From positions 124,001 through 188,000 of the forward strand of contig NZ_MCUN01000010.1 in the NCBI RefSeq assembly GCF_002873455.1: 64,000 nt of DNA, given 5' to 3'. Made by a program: the position numbers and the translations under genes. Below the pieces are notes generated by a model. It worked only from the letters and a program-made list of their open reading frames with translations, was not told the DNA's origin and did not search any database. Within the stretch, counting starts at the first letter, position 1. The number at the start of each line of letters is the position of its first letter. This DNA comes from Vibrio splendidus. Lineage in GTDB: Bacteria > Pseudomonadota > Gammaproteobacteria > Enterobacterales > Vibrionaceae. Positions 18,701 to 26,112 of this stretch are shown here, piece after piece.

Positions 18701-18849
18701 CTGGTTTCGATTTCCGCCGTGTCCATCGCAACATCTGGGTACTCTTGCAAGTTGAGTTGCATCAACGACATAACGCCGGTCAATAACACCATAACGGTGA
18801 TGATACGAGCCAAAAATTGACGATTCGCAAAGTAAGCTAAAAAGTTCAT
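15787..18849 (-). CDS. RND-family efflux transporter (inner-membrane pump)
   Basis: Proton-driven tripartite efflux pump subunit of the HAE1/AcrB-like RND superfamily, 1020 residues. It has an N-terminal helix, a large periplasmic loop beginning YPDVAMDTAEIETSYPGATA, a second loop after the central helices, and the TM4 acidic pair in VSGIIVDDSVIIAESIF needed for proton relay. The C-terminal half has GVLGMTGVVVNNSLVLINR. AAGGG precedes the start. The adaptor gene lies two bases upstream, so they are co-transcribed. No outer-membrane channel gene is nearby, so a TolC-type protein from elsewhere is presumably used. Substrates cannot be predicted from sequence. Confidence 0.93.
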   Translation of the reverse strand: MNFLAYFANRQFLARIITVMVLLTGVMSLMQLNLQEYPDVAMDTAEIETSYPGATAQDIELNITNPIEKELRSVDGIAYFSSESSEGRSFIEVEYLPGEDAAVILRDIQQAVDRVGNLPKDIDSPPVVTQQKTSSLDVYHFGVSLSDSNTDPASLQHYAYQLEKRINNLGGVGSIKLSGFNEREFWVEVDPEKARRYQVTFNDVSTAIEQHNLSQSGGFVESWSQEQKIVTMTKVASTGDVSNIVIKALDSGQAVRVSDVATVIDTFARTTEDPVLSGKSAVIFSITNSGSADVITTIDSIKALLDRESERIGDQFIFQTSLDLGKDMGEKFSIVATNDAIGLVLVLLILSMILQRRVAFWVSVSIPFCVFGVMMVLPIMGLNLDSITLAALLLVSGIIVDDSVIIAESIFQEKEAGKKGVDAAVSGTLKVIKPLMASLVTTALVFIPMMFIPGTMGKAVAVIPITVIAALVFSFIECTLTLPAHLSLAKESNSKTQEKDRFEWISNRYCSLLHMALNYKKSVIALAIVGFAVSGYLVSSLKVDIFPTEAGKYIEIYTEVKAGTPLSKVRNAHQSIEQAIESLPETELVSYELIYSSPVSQGIINLTNFDQRTRSAEQIITALNEELAALSDDMFIKFSIDAGGPPPCDPVEVRVLGGTESERNQTVDLVMAWLEDYQGVTSINYSEALKDPQLNIVPQYHWLAKYNLTVSDLSNALRVGFDGNSVTSTWLGDQEVDIRVVLDEQFRDIEKLKTTKIYTTDGQQVPLSRLAMVEQIEIPRLIKHYNGEREVTVSAALSDESISPVALADELITELTGQYPSSVTINVGGEAESTNETMSGFMVVFPVAMVAIYFVLAVMFNSLLQPLLIMAVIPFAIMASLMALVVHMQPMSLFGLIGVLGMTGVVVNNSLVLINRINELRIEGLNVMDAVTQAAVSRLRPIVMTSLTTVAGLLPLAYGLGGTDVFMGPMSLTLGYGLLFSLPVVLLVIPAMYALFFSKGSILRTKDSLHVESSLNIKES

Positions 18850-18851
18850 CT

Positions 18852-19673
18852 CTACTGCCCTTTACCTTCGTTCGATACGATTGGATCCGTGGTGTTGTTC
18901 TGACGTGCGGTGTTGTTCTGAATAGAAAGATCCGTTGAGGCGTAAACCGACATACCTGGTTTAAACTGATGGCCTTGATTGGTGATCTCTACCAGCACTG
19001 GATAGGTCAGATTATGCATTTCTACACCAATACGCTGCACGTTCGCCTCCATTTTTATTTCTGGACTCGTTTCAGACCAAACCACCACTTCCTGACCAAC
19101 TGTGAAGTGCTTTAAATCATATTCACTCGCCATGAAAGACAAGGTGACTTTGTCGATATTGACCACTTCATAGAGTAAATCCCCCTCACTCACCCAAGCA
19201 CCCGATTGTGCGGATTTGTTAGAGATGTACCCTGAAATAATGGACTCAATTTGAGTATTATCGAGGTCAATCTGAGACTGTTGATAATCGATTTGAGCCA
19301 CAGAAACTGAAGCTTTAGCACTTAAAAACTCAGCACGAGCAGTATCTAACTCCCCCATTGAAAGGCTGTTCTTTTTAATCAGTGCTTGATAGCGGTTATA
19401 AGTCGCTTTGCGTAACGCAAGATCCGCTTCGGCAAGTTCAAGGTTTGCTTTGGCCTTATTGACGCTAAACTTAAAATCATCGGCTTTGATCTGAGCGAGT
19501 ATTTGTTGTTGGTTTACTGCGTCACCGACTTCAAGGTTATTCATCTCGACCACACCGGACACTTCTGCCACGACACTGTGTTTATTTAAACCCTGAACGT
19601 GGCCGATCAGTTCTGTTGCTTGAGTCGTTGAGACGCCGAGTAATGCCGCTAGCGCGATAACTTTAGTATTCAT
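18852..19673 (-). CDS. RND periplasmic adaptor (membrane fusion protein)
   Basis: Membrane fusion protein linking the RND pump to an outer-membrane channel; 273 residues, shorter than AcrA-type adaptors (about 380-400). A Sec signal peptide ends around residue 19. It has a lipoyl half (VVAEVSGVVEMNNLEVGDAV), a coiled-coil hairpin at about residues 72-140, the second lipoyl half (ISGYISNKSAQSGAWVSEGD) and a beta-barrel. The membrane-proximal domain appears reduced. It is the first gene of the operon with the pump and diverges from the two-component regulator genes. Confidence 0.92.
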   Translation of the reverse strand: MNTKVIALAALLGVSTTQATELIGHVQGLNKHSVVAEVSGVVEMNNLEVGDAVNQQQILAQIKADDFKFSVNKAKANLELAEADLALRKATYNRYQALIKKNSLSMGELDTARAEFLSAKASVSVAQIDYQQSQIDLDNTQIESIISGYISNKSAQSGAWVSEGDLLYEVVNIDKVTLSFMASEYDLKHFTVGQEVVVWSETSPEIKMEANVQRIGVEMHNLTYPVLVEITNQGHQFKPGMSVYASTDLSIQNNTARQNNTTDPIVSNEGKGQ

Positions 19674-19719
19674 AATTCAACCTTCACCTATTGATGTGAA
19701 CTATTGTTGAACTGGCTTT

Positions 19720-19816
19720 GTCGAATTAAAGTCGAAGTCGATTCGACATTGAAAAAGAATCTGATGAAGCTCCATTTTTTAATCAACGCTATCAATTAGA
19801 CATAAATTCGACATAA
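19720..19816. promoter_or_regulatory. Direct-repeat cluster, putative response-regulator sites
   Basis: Two pairs of direct repeats spaced exactly 11 bp: GTCGAA at 19720 and 19731, and GACATAA at 19799 and 19810, plus TTCGAC at 19742 and 19807. One-helical-turn direct repeats are the usual binding pattern of OmpR-type regulators. They lie between the pump operon and the regulator gene that starts at 19906. Confidence 0.5.
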
Positions 19817-19905
19817 TTTTAGGTAGGCTACATTTTTTTTGTGAGTCGATGCTTTGATGGGAACAAACGTTTTGATGAGAGCAGATATTTTAATGGAGCA
19901 GATCG

Positions 19906-20604
19906 ATGCTTGAACGCAGTCGTATTTTAGTAGTTGAAGACAATATCGAACTACAAGGCATTATTGCTGACTTCTTAGAGGTCAAAGAGGCTGTTACGGA
20001 TTTTGCTTCCGATGGCGAACAAGGCTTCAAGCTAGCCATGAAAAACGACTTCGACGCAATCATCCTAGACATAATGCTGCCCAAGCTTGACGGTATACAA
20101 GTGGCTTCGAAACTGCGTCAAAATGGCATCACGACGCCTATCTTGATGCTAACAGCCTTGAACGGCCAAGAAGATCTATTAAGCGGCTTTGATTCCGGCG
20201 CCGATGACTTTGTCACTAAACCGTTTAAATTTCCAGAACTGGAAGCTCGTCTTTGCGCGCTCATCAAACGTAATAAAGGCTTGGTTGCTCAAAAGACCTT
20301 AAGCTTTGGCGAAGTGACGATTGATGAGAAAACACACACCGCTTCAAGAGGCGGACAAACGCTCACTCTGACTCCTATCTTGTTTCAGATCCTGAGAGAA
20401 TTGGTGAAAGCTCAAGGTGGCGTCGTGTCACGTGAAAGCCTAATCTACATGCTTTGGGGCGATGACATCCCAGACAAAGATGTACTTCGTAGCCATATCT
20501 ATTTGTTAAGGAATGTCCTCGATAAGCCATTCAACTTTCCTATGTTGAAGACGATTCCTAAACACGGTTTTCAATTGATCCTATCAGTAAGTGAGCCGCA
20601 ATAA
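19906..20604 (+). CDS. OmpR-family response regulator
   Basis: Two-component response regulator, 232 residues. The receiver domain (residues 5-120) has the acidic pair in VVEDN (E11/D12), the phospho-acceptor Asp55 in AIILDIMLPKLDG, and the TKPF lysine. The winged-helix DNA-binding domain (about 135-228) contains LTPILFQILRELV and SRESLIYMLWG followed by DVLRSHIYLLRN. GGAG lies seven bases before the ATG. It is followed two bases later by its sensor kinase and diverges from an RND pump operon, which is its likely target. Confidence 0.95.
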   Translation: MLERSRILVVEDNIELQGIIADFLEVKEAVTDFASDGEQGFKLAMKNDFDAIILDIMLPKLDGIQVASKLRQNGITTPILMLTALNGQEDLLSGFDSGADDFVTKPFKFPELEARLCALIKRNKGLVAQKTLSFGEVTIDEKTHTASRGGQTLTLTPILFQILRELVKAQGGVVSRESLIYMLWGDDIPDKDVLRSHIYLLRNVLDKPFNFPMLKTIPKHGFQLILSVSEPQ

Positions 20605-20606
20605 AC

Positions 20607-21911
20607 ATGAAGATTCGAACCAAGCTAGGCAACTCCATCGAGGATGTCAGGATCCGCACCATGCGTACCTTTGCTGTCATCGCTCTAGTCTCTTCGTGCG
20701 TTATATTTTTTGTGTTCTCACTTCGTCTAGTCTGGCAGGAAGAAGCTCAAATAGAGAATCACCTCAAGTCATTCAAAGGGGTGGCAGAGCAATTCTACAA
20801 ACGCCTTTCACCCGAAGGTAGCCTAAAGCTCTCGGACAACGTGACGGCTTATTATGGTGAAGGCGACTTTACCGAACAACTCAAAAAACTACCGCCTATG
20901 GCACTGGATACAGTGGATCGCCAACGTTTTGAAATAAGACTCTCTGAAAAAGACATTCTTATTCCCGGCGTGGTCGTCTATCACTTTTCCTTCGAAGACC
21001 AAGGCAAAAACATTCCGACTTACATCGCCATCAGCTCTTTTGATATGGATCTGTGGGACGACAGTTGGGGCGTATTGATGGCAATTTCGACTCTGTTGAT
21101 GATCGGACTGATCATAGTATTGCGGATTACCCTCAAGCGGGTATTTGACCAACTGATGGCGCCCATTTCAGACCTCAGTACTCAACTCAGCAGGCATGAG
21201 TCTGACAACTTCCATGTCCCGACGCATACCGTTGATGAATTGCAGATGCTCACCTCACACCTCAATAGCTACTCAAAGATGAAAGACCGCCTATCAAAGC
21301 AAGAGATGATGTTCGCGAAGTACGCGAGCCATGAATTGAAAACACCGATCGCGATTGTGACTGGCGCTGCCGAATTGCAAGCAATGAAGCCTAGCGACCT
21401 AGCATTTCAAACCAAACAACGTAATCGTATTCTCGGCGCAGCCAATGGCATGAGTTCCACCGTTGAGGTGTTATTGAGCATTGTTAAACAAGAGAACTCT
21501 TCAACCGAAAAAACATTCACCGCTATCGACGATGCCACTATCGACTTATCAAAGTACCACTCAATGCTTGCCTCTGGCGTTGAGTTGATGTTAAACGTTG
21601 AACCAAACACCACGCTTAATATGCCGTTGCCATTGGTGAATATGGTGTTGAAGAACTACATTGAAAACGCGATTAGATTTACCACGCAAGGTGAAATCAC
21701 GGTGACCATCAACTCAAACATGATTTCGGTTTCAGATACCGGCTCAGGGTTGAGTGATGATACAAAAACTGAACACGGCCTTGGCCTAATCATCGTCAAA
21801 CGTATCGGAGACAGTTACGGCTGGACATCAACTCTAACTGATAACGCGCATTCAGACTCGACAACAAAAACTTGTGGCTGCACTGCGACCTTTGCTCGAA
21901 ACGATGTATAA
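20607..21911 (+). CDS. Sensor histidine kinase
   Basis: Inner-membrane sensor kinase, 434 residues. A first membrane helix at about residues 19-43, a periplasmic domain to about residue 145, a second helix (WGVLMAISTLLMIGLIIVL), then a HAMP-like linker, the H-box with His242 in YASHELKTPIAI, and a catalytic domain with N-box VLKNYIENAIRF, G1 VSDTGSGL and G2 HGLGLIIVKRI. It partners the response regulator two bases upstream. The periplasmic domain would sense the signal, presumably a pump substrate or envelope stress; it has no recognised fold from sequence alone. Confidence 0.94.
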   Translation: MKIRTKLGNSIEDVRIRTMRTFAVIALVSSCVIFFVFSLRLVWQEEAQIENHLKSFKGVAEQFYKRLSPEGSLKLSDNVTAYYGEGDFTEQLKKLPPMALDTVDRQRFEIRLSEKDILIPGVVVYHFSFEDQGKNIPTYIAISSFDMDLWDDSWGVLMAISTLLMIGLIIVLRITLKRVFDQLMAPISDLSTQLSRHESDNFHVPTHTVDELQMLTSHLNSYSKMKDRLSKQEMMFAKYASHELKTPIAIVTGAAELQAMKPSDLAFQTKQRNRILGAANGMSSTVEVLLSIVKQENSSTEKTFTAIDDATIDLSKYHSMLASGVELMLNVEPNTTLNMPLPLVNMVLKNYIENAIRFTTQGEITVTINSNMISVSDTGSGLSDDTKTEHGLGLIIVKRIGDSYGWTSTLTDNAHSDSTTKTCGCTATFARNDV

Positions 21912-21957
21912 AAACGGCGTCTATTCAAAAGCGGCTGTTACAAGAAACAGCGTATAC

Positions 21958-21987
21958 AAAAAAGGACATCAAGTGATGTCCTTTTTT
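21958..21987. terminator. Bidirectional rho-independent terminator
   Basis: Stem GGACATCA/TGATGTCC flanked by AAAAAA and TTTTTT, between the convergent kinase and TetR genes. Confidence 0.9.
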
Positions 21988-22006
21988 AATGAATCTAAGG
22001 AATGAA

Positions 22007-22624
22007 TTATTCCGCCTTTCCTTTTACACCACACCCTTTAATCACTAGCTGGGTGATGAACTCAGCGGCATCTTCATAGTCTCTATCATCGAGCTGCTCT
22101 TTCTGCATTACGCTGCAAATCTGCCAACCAAAATCGGCGTAGGTTTGGGTGGCTGCCCAGATGGTAAACATCAGGTGGTGTGCAGGAACGTCATCCATTA
22201 AGCCTTGTGCTGACCACGTTGAGAACTTATCAATAATCATCTGTGATTGCTTATACAGCTCGTCACCAATCTCTTTCGGCAGCACTTTCGCGCCCGACAT
22301 CACTTCATTGGCAAATACTTTAGAGGCATGTGGATGGTCACGAGAAATAATCAGTTTGGTTTGAATATATTGAGATAAAGCTTCAACAGGATCGCTCAGC
22401 TCTTCAATCGGACGAGATGCTTCTAGTAAGGGCTGAGTGACGGTTTCAAGCACAGCATTGTAGAGCTTATCTTTAGAGCTGAAATAGTAGAATACGTTAG
22501 GTTTGGGAATGTCGGCCGCTTTTGCGATGTCAGCCATTTTTGTTGCGGCATAACCATGAGTGGCGAATTGTTCACACGCGACTTCGATGATTAAATCTTG
22601 ATTCTTTTGTCTGATCCTAGACAT
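22007..22624 (-). CDS. TetR-family regulator, RutR-like
   Basis: Transcription factor of 205 residues. An N-terminal TetR helix-turn-helix (ATHGYAATKMADIAKAADI, then KPNVFYYFSSKDKLY) is followed by a C-terminal domain strikingly similar to that of RutR, the E. coli pyrimidine/purine regulator: KLIISRDHPHASKVFANEV and HHLMFTIWAATQTYADF align with KLEVSRDYPQASRLF and HLIFMIWASTQHYADF. I place the start at ATG 22622-22624 (AAGGA six bases upstream). It sits just beyond the terminator of the gcl operon and could regulate nucleobase or glyoxylate metabolism. The effector is unknown; RutR binds uracil and thymine. Confidence 0.85.
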   Translation of the reverse strand: MSRIRQKNQDLIIEVACEQFATHGYAATKMADIAKAADIPKPNVFYYFSSKDKLYNAVLETVTQPLLEASRPIEELSDPVEALSQYIQTKLIISRDHPHASKVFANEVMSGAKVLPKEIGDELYKQSQMIIDKFSTWSAQGLMDDVPAHHLMFTIWAATQTYADFGWQICSVMQKEQLDDRDYEDAAEFITQLVIKGCGVKGKAE

Positions 22625-22721
22625 ATTGCATCCTTTACAGCTCGTTACTAAAATCATAGTAATCAACGTGCTTCATTAGTCCAGCAGATAATCTCAGAAC
22701 TCAAGGTCACCGCATTGATAA

Positions 22722-22760
22722 CAATAAAATGGCCGCTCTATTTGTTAAGAAGCGACCATT
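22722..22760 (-). terminator. Terminator of the gcl-hyi-glxR-kinase operon
   Basis: Arms AATGGCCGCT (22728-22737) and AGCGACCATT (22751-22760) with one mismatch. Read on the minus strand the hairpin is followed by TTTTATTGTT. Confidence 0.7.
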
Positions 22761-22787
22761 CCATACTGTGTTTTTAAACTGTTCAAG

Positions 22788-24098
22788 TTAAAGAATCAAT
22801 ATTGCGCGGAAGTCATTCACATTGGTCAGCGTCGGCCCTGTGGTAAGAAGCACATCGACTTGCTTGAAGAAATCGTAGCTATTGTTGGCATCGAGATAGT
22901 CCTGCGCTTTAAGCGACAGGCTCGAACCTTGTTGCCATGTTTGTGGGGTAATCCACGCGCCCGCATTGTCCTCCACGCCATCAATCCCGTCGGTATCAGC
23001 AGCCAATGCAAATATGTTGTCTTGGCCTTTAAGCTCGTTATATAGGCTCAACAAGAACTCACAGTTACGCCCACCGCGACCATTTCCCTTAACGGTTACT
23101 GTGGTTTCGCCACCGGAAAGTATCACGCAAGGCGTCTCAAATGGGTGCTTATGATTGGCCACTTGCTTAGCCAGCGCAGCGTGAACCTTGGCGACATCTC
23201 GTGCCTCTCCCTCTATACAATCACTCAACACATAAGCCGGAATGCCTAAGCCTTCAGCTTCTGCTGCAGCGGATTCCAATGCCGACATCGGGGTCGCAAT
23301 AATGTGGTGTTCGGCGTTCTTCCAACAGACGTCATCCGGCTTTACGGTTTCTGACTCTGGATTATTTAACCATTCAAATGCCGAGCGTGGTGTTTCTATT
23401 TGGTAACGTTCTAAAATTGCCATCGCATCAAAACGTGTGGTGGTGTCGGGTACAGTCGGACCTGATGCAATCACACTAATGTCATCACCCGGCACATCTG
23501 AAATCGCCAGTGACACAACCCTTGCAGGATACGCCGCTTTGGCGAGTCGACCGCCTTTTATCGAAGATAGATGTTTGCGAACACAATTCATCTCATCAAT
23601 GGCAGCGCCTGATTTGAGCAGCGCCTTATTGATTTGTTGCTTCTCTGCCAAGCTGATGTCGCCACCGGGCAGACTTAACAAAGCGGAACCGCCCCCCGAC
23701 AGTAGGCAAATCACCGTATCGTCAGCAGACAAGCCACTCACCAATTGCAGCATACGTTGGCTTACTTCTAAGCCCATCGCATCTGGCACAGGGTGCGCCG
23801 CTTCAATCACTTCGATATGTTGGCAAGGGGCGGTGTGTTCGTAGCGGGTCACCACCAAGCCTTCAAGATCACGCAGTGCAAGATCTTGTTGTTTCTTTGT
23901 CTGCCAACCCGCTTCAAGCTCAGCTGCCATTGATGCGGCCGCTTTTCCTGCTCCTATCACCACAGTACGCCCGGCTTGATTAGCAGAGCGATAGAAAATG
24001 TCTTGAGGAAGAAAAGGTTCGATGTGATTTTTAGGTAGCGCCTGATTAACAGCACTTGAGAAAAGGGTTTGTAGAAACTGCTTAGCATCAATGTCCAT
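22788..24098 (-). CDS. Glycerate 2-kinase (MOFRL family, TtuD/GckA type)
   Basis: Phosphorylates D-glycerate to 2-phosphoglycerate, the exit of the glycerate pathway into glycolysis. The 436 residues have the family organisation: N-terminal DUF4147 domain with VVIGAGKAAASMA, AAHPVPD, LLSGGGSALL and NCVRKHLSSIKGGRLA, and a C-terminal MOFRL domain with ILSGGETTVTVKGNGRGGRN and ALAADTDGIDG. AAGGAG precedes the start. It is the last gene of the leftward gcl operon; a 187-bp spacer with a hairpin separates it from glxR. It is not related to the GlxK/GarK family that does the same job in E. coli. Confidence 0.92.
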   Translation of the reverse strand: MDIDAKQFLQTLFSSAVNQALPKNHIEPFLPQDIFYRSANQAGRTVVIGAGKAAASMAAELEAGWQTKKQQDLALRDLEGLVVTRYEHTAPCQHIEVIEAAHPVPDAMGLEVSQRMLQLVSGLSADDTVICLLSGGGSALLSLPGGDISLAEKQQINKALLKSGAAIDEMNCVRKHLSSIKGGRLAKAAYPARVVSLAISDVPGDDISVIASGPTVPDTTTRFDAMAILERYQIETPRSAFEWLNNPESETVKPDDVCWKNAEHHIIATPMSALESAAAEAEGLGIPAYVLSDCIEGEARDVAKVHAALAKQVANHKHPFETPCVILSGGETTVTVKGNGRGGRNCEFLLSLYNELKGQDNIFALAADTDGIDGVEDNAGAWITPQTWQQGSSLSLKAQDYLDANNSYDFFKQVDVLLTTGPTLTNVNDFRAILIL

Positions 24099-24135
24099 CA
24101 GCCACTCCTTAGTTGACGGAGAAAAAAAGAACCCC

Positions 24136-24204
24136 GATACAAGGCCAAAGGGTGCCTGCTAAGATCAAGTTGGAAAGGAACAACTTCAACCTCTGCCTCG
24201 TATC
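24136..24204 (-). repeat. Inverted-repeat structure between glxR and the glycerate kinase gene
   Basis: Outer arms GATAC (24136-24140) and GTATC (24200-24204) enclose an inner hairpin AAGTTG (24167-24172)/CAACTT (24181-24186) with an 8-base loop. It lies in the 187-bp intercistronic gap and may affect mRNA processing. Confidence 0.35.
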
Positions 24205-24285
24205 AGGAACGCGTATAAAAGGAGACGAAACTACGCGATTTATAAACAAACTGTTGGGCTAAGAATCGATAGCAGCCCTAATTAA

Positions 24286-25182
24286 TTAACGAATCGAGTG
24301 ATCAGAACGTTTCTCAATCGCTTGGATAAGCGCAGAGTGGTCCCAACCTTCACCGCCCATTTCGGCACACTCGCCAAACAGCTCTTGTGCATTTGCCGTG
24401 TTCGGTAGCGCGACACCTAATTCTTGTGCGCCCGTTAGCGCAAGATTCAGGTCTTTCTGGTGAAGTGAGATTCTAAAGCCAGGATCAAATGTGCCTTCAA
24501 CCATACGCTCGCCATGCACTTCCAAGATCTTAGAGTTAGCAAAACCGCCCAATAGCGCCTGACGTACACGTGCAGGATCAGCGCCTGCTTTCGAAGCAAA
24601 GACTAACGCCTCTGACACGGCTTCGATATTCAGAGCAACAATGATCTGGTTCGCCACCTTACAGGTTTGACCCGCACCGTTGTCGCCTACTAGCGTGATG
24701 TTCTTGCCCATGATTTCAAATAGAGGTCGCGCTTTATCGAAGGCGTCTTGCTCACCGCCCACCATGATAGTCAGCGCTGCATTGATCGCGCCTACTTCAC
24801 CACCTGAAACCGGAGCATCAAGGTATGACGCCCCGCCTTCGTTGATTCGCGCTGCGATTGCTTTGGTCGCGATTGGCGAGATCGAACTCATGTCGATAAC
24901 CAGTTTCCCCGTTGCGCCACCCGCCGTTAGGCCTTTCTCGACGCCGTTGTCACCAAACAGGACATCTTCAACTTGTGGTGTATTCGGCACCATTAGGATA
25001 ATGATATCTGCTGCTTCAGCCGCTTCCGCTGGTGAATGACAGACCGTTGCGCCCGCTGCCACAAGGTCGGCAGGTGCTGCATTAAAGTGATCCGACAGAA
25101 TCAAATCGTGACCTGCTTTTTGAAGGTTACTCGCCATAGGTTTACCCATGATGCCAGTTCCGATAAATGCAATTTTAGACAT
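24286..25182 (-). CDS. glxR: Tartronate semialdehyde reductase (2-hydroxy-3-oxopropionate reductase)
   Basis: NAD(P)H-dependent reduction of tartronate semialdehyde to D-glycerate. The 298 residues belong to the beta-hydroxyacid dehydrogenase family: the Rossmann motif IAFIGTGIMGKPMASNL at residues 4-20, substrate motif YLDAPVSGGEVGA, catalytic lysine in GAGQTCKVANQIIV, and LHQKDLNLAL. AAGGAG precedes the start. It follows hyi after 37 bp in the gcl operon, which fits the classical glyoxylate-glycerate pathway. Confidence 0.94.
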   Translation of the reverse strand: MSKIAFIGTGIMGKPMASNLQKAGHDLILSDHFNAAPADLVAAGATVCHSPAEAAEAADIIILMVPNTPQVEDVLFGDNGVEKGLTAGGATGKLVIDMSSISPIATKAIAARINEGGASYLDAPVSGGEVGAINAALTIMVGGEQDAFDKARPLFEIMGKNITLVGDNGAGQTCKVANQIIVALNIEAVSEALVFASKAGADPARVRQALLGGFANSKILEVHGERMVEGTFDPGFRISLHQKDLNLALTGAQELGVALPNTANAQELFGECAEMGGEGWDHSALIQAIEKRSDHSIR

Positions 25183-25219
25183 GTTGTTCTCCTTAACGTT
25201 TGAGGGTTACCAGACGCAA

Positions 25220-25996
25220 TTAACGGTACTGGTGTAGCCAACCAAGGCCTTCTGTCGTCGTTGTTTTTGGCTTGTATTCGCAGCCAACCCAGCCTTGATA
25301 GCCAAGCTCATCAAGATAATTGAGCACGAATGGGTAATTGATTTCACCAGTACCCGGTTCGTGTCGGCCTGGGTTATCCGCCAGTTGCACGTGTGCGATT
25401 TGGCCAATGTTTTGTTGCATGGTCGGCGTAAGATCGCCTTCCATAATTTGCATGTGATAAATATCGTATTGGATAGAAAGGTTATCGCTCCCTACCTCTT
25501 TGATGATCGCTTTGGCTTGCTCAGTCGTGTTCAAGAAGAAGCCCGGAATATCACGGGTATTGATCGCTTCAATCACTAGGCTAATGCCTTCTGCTGCTAG
25601 CGCGTTTGCCGCGTAATGCAGGTTAATCACAAACGCCGATTGCGCATCTTGTTGGGTCACACCTTGCGGAACAATCCCGGCTAAGCAATTCACTTGAGTA
25701 CAACCGAGTGCTTTTGCGTAAGCGATGGCTTTAGGTACACCCGCTTGAAATTCTTCAACTCGTGCTGGGTCGACCGCGATACCACGGTCGCCAGCGTCCC
25801 AATCACCCGCGGGCAAATTAAATAGCACTTGCTCTAGGTTATTAGCGTCGAGCTTTGCTTTGATTGCCTGAGCATCAAAGGCGTAAGGGAAAAGATATTC
25901 CACACCTTGAAAGCCCGCTTCTGCAGCGGCCTCAAAGCGATCTATAAAATCAACTTCCGTGAATAACATTGACAAGTTTGCTGCAAATTTTGCCAT
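25220..25996 (-). CDS. hyi: Hydroxypyruvate isomerase
   Basis: Interconverts hydroxypyruvate and tartronate semialdehyde. It is a 258-residue TIM-barrel of the xylose-isomerase-like/AP-endonuclease-2 family: MAKFAANLSMLFTEVDF at the start, FQGVEYLFPY, LVIEAINTRDIPGFFLNT, LSIQYDIYHMQIMEGDL, and a C-terminal metal-site glutamate in GWVGCEYKP. AAGGA lies seven bases before the ATG. It is the second gene of the gcl operon, downstream of two intercistronic hairpins. Confidence 0.93.
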   Translation of the reverse strand: MAKFAANLSMLFTEVDFIDRFEAAAEAGFQGVEYLFPYAFDAQAIKAKLDANNLEQVLFNLPAGDWDAGDRGIAVDPARVEEFQAGVPKAIAYAKALGCTQVNCLAGIVPQGVTQQDAQSAFVINLHYAANALAAEGISLVIEAINTRDIPGFFLNTTEQAKAIIKEVGSDNLSIQYDIYHMQIMEGDLTPTMQQNIGQIAHVQLADNPGRHEPGTGEINYPFVLNYLDELGYQGWVGCEYKPKTTTTEGLGWLHQYR

Positions 25997-26043
25997 GACT
26001 CTGTCCTTATTCTTTATCTGTAAAAATCTGGTTGTTTGTAGTA

Positions 26044-26094
26044 AAGCCTCGCTCTATCGGAGGCTTGCCGTAGAGCTAAACCTCAGCTCTACGG
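26044..26094 (-). repeat. Two consecutive hairpins between gcl and hyi
   Basis: CCGTAGAGCT (26068-26077) pairs perfectly with AGCTCTACGG (26085-26094), and AAGCCTC (26044-26050) pairs with GAGGCTT (26060-26066). No T-run follows, so they are more likely mRNA-stability or processing elements, or a translational attenuator, than a terminator. Confidence 0.6.
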
Positions 26095-26112
26095 ATACAC
26101 ATGACTTAATGA

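Noticed and set aside
21951..21966. GTATACAA near the end of the histidine kinase gene
   Set aside because: Two mismatches to the TTGYATACAA core and placed in a convergent gap rather than a promoter.
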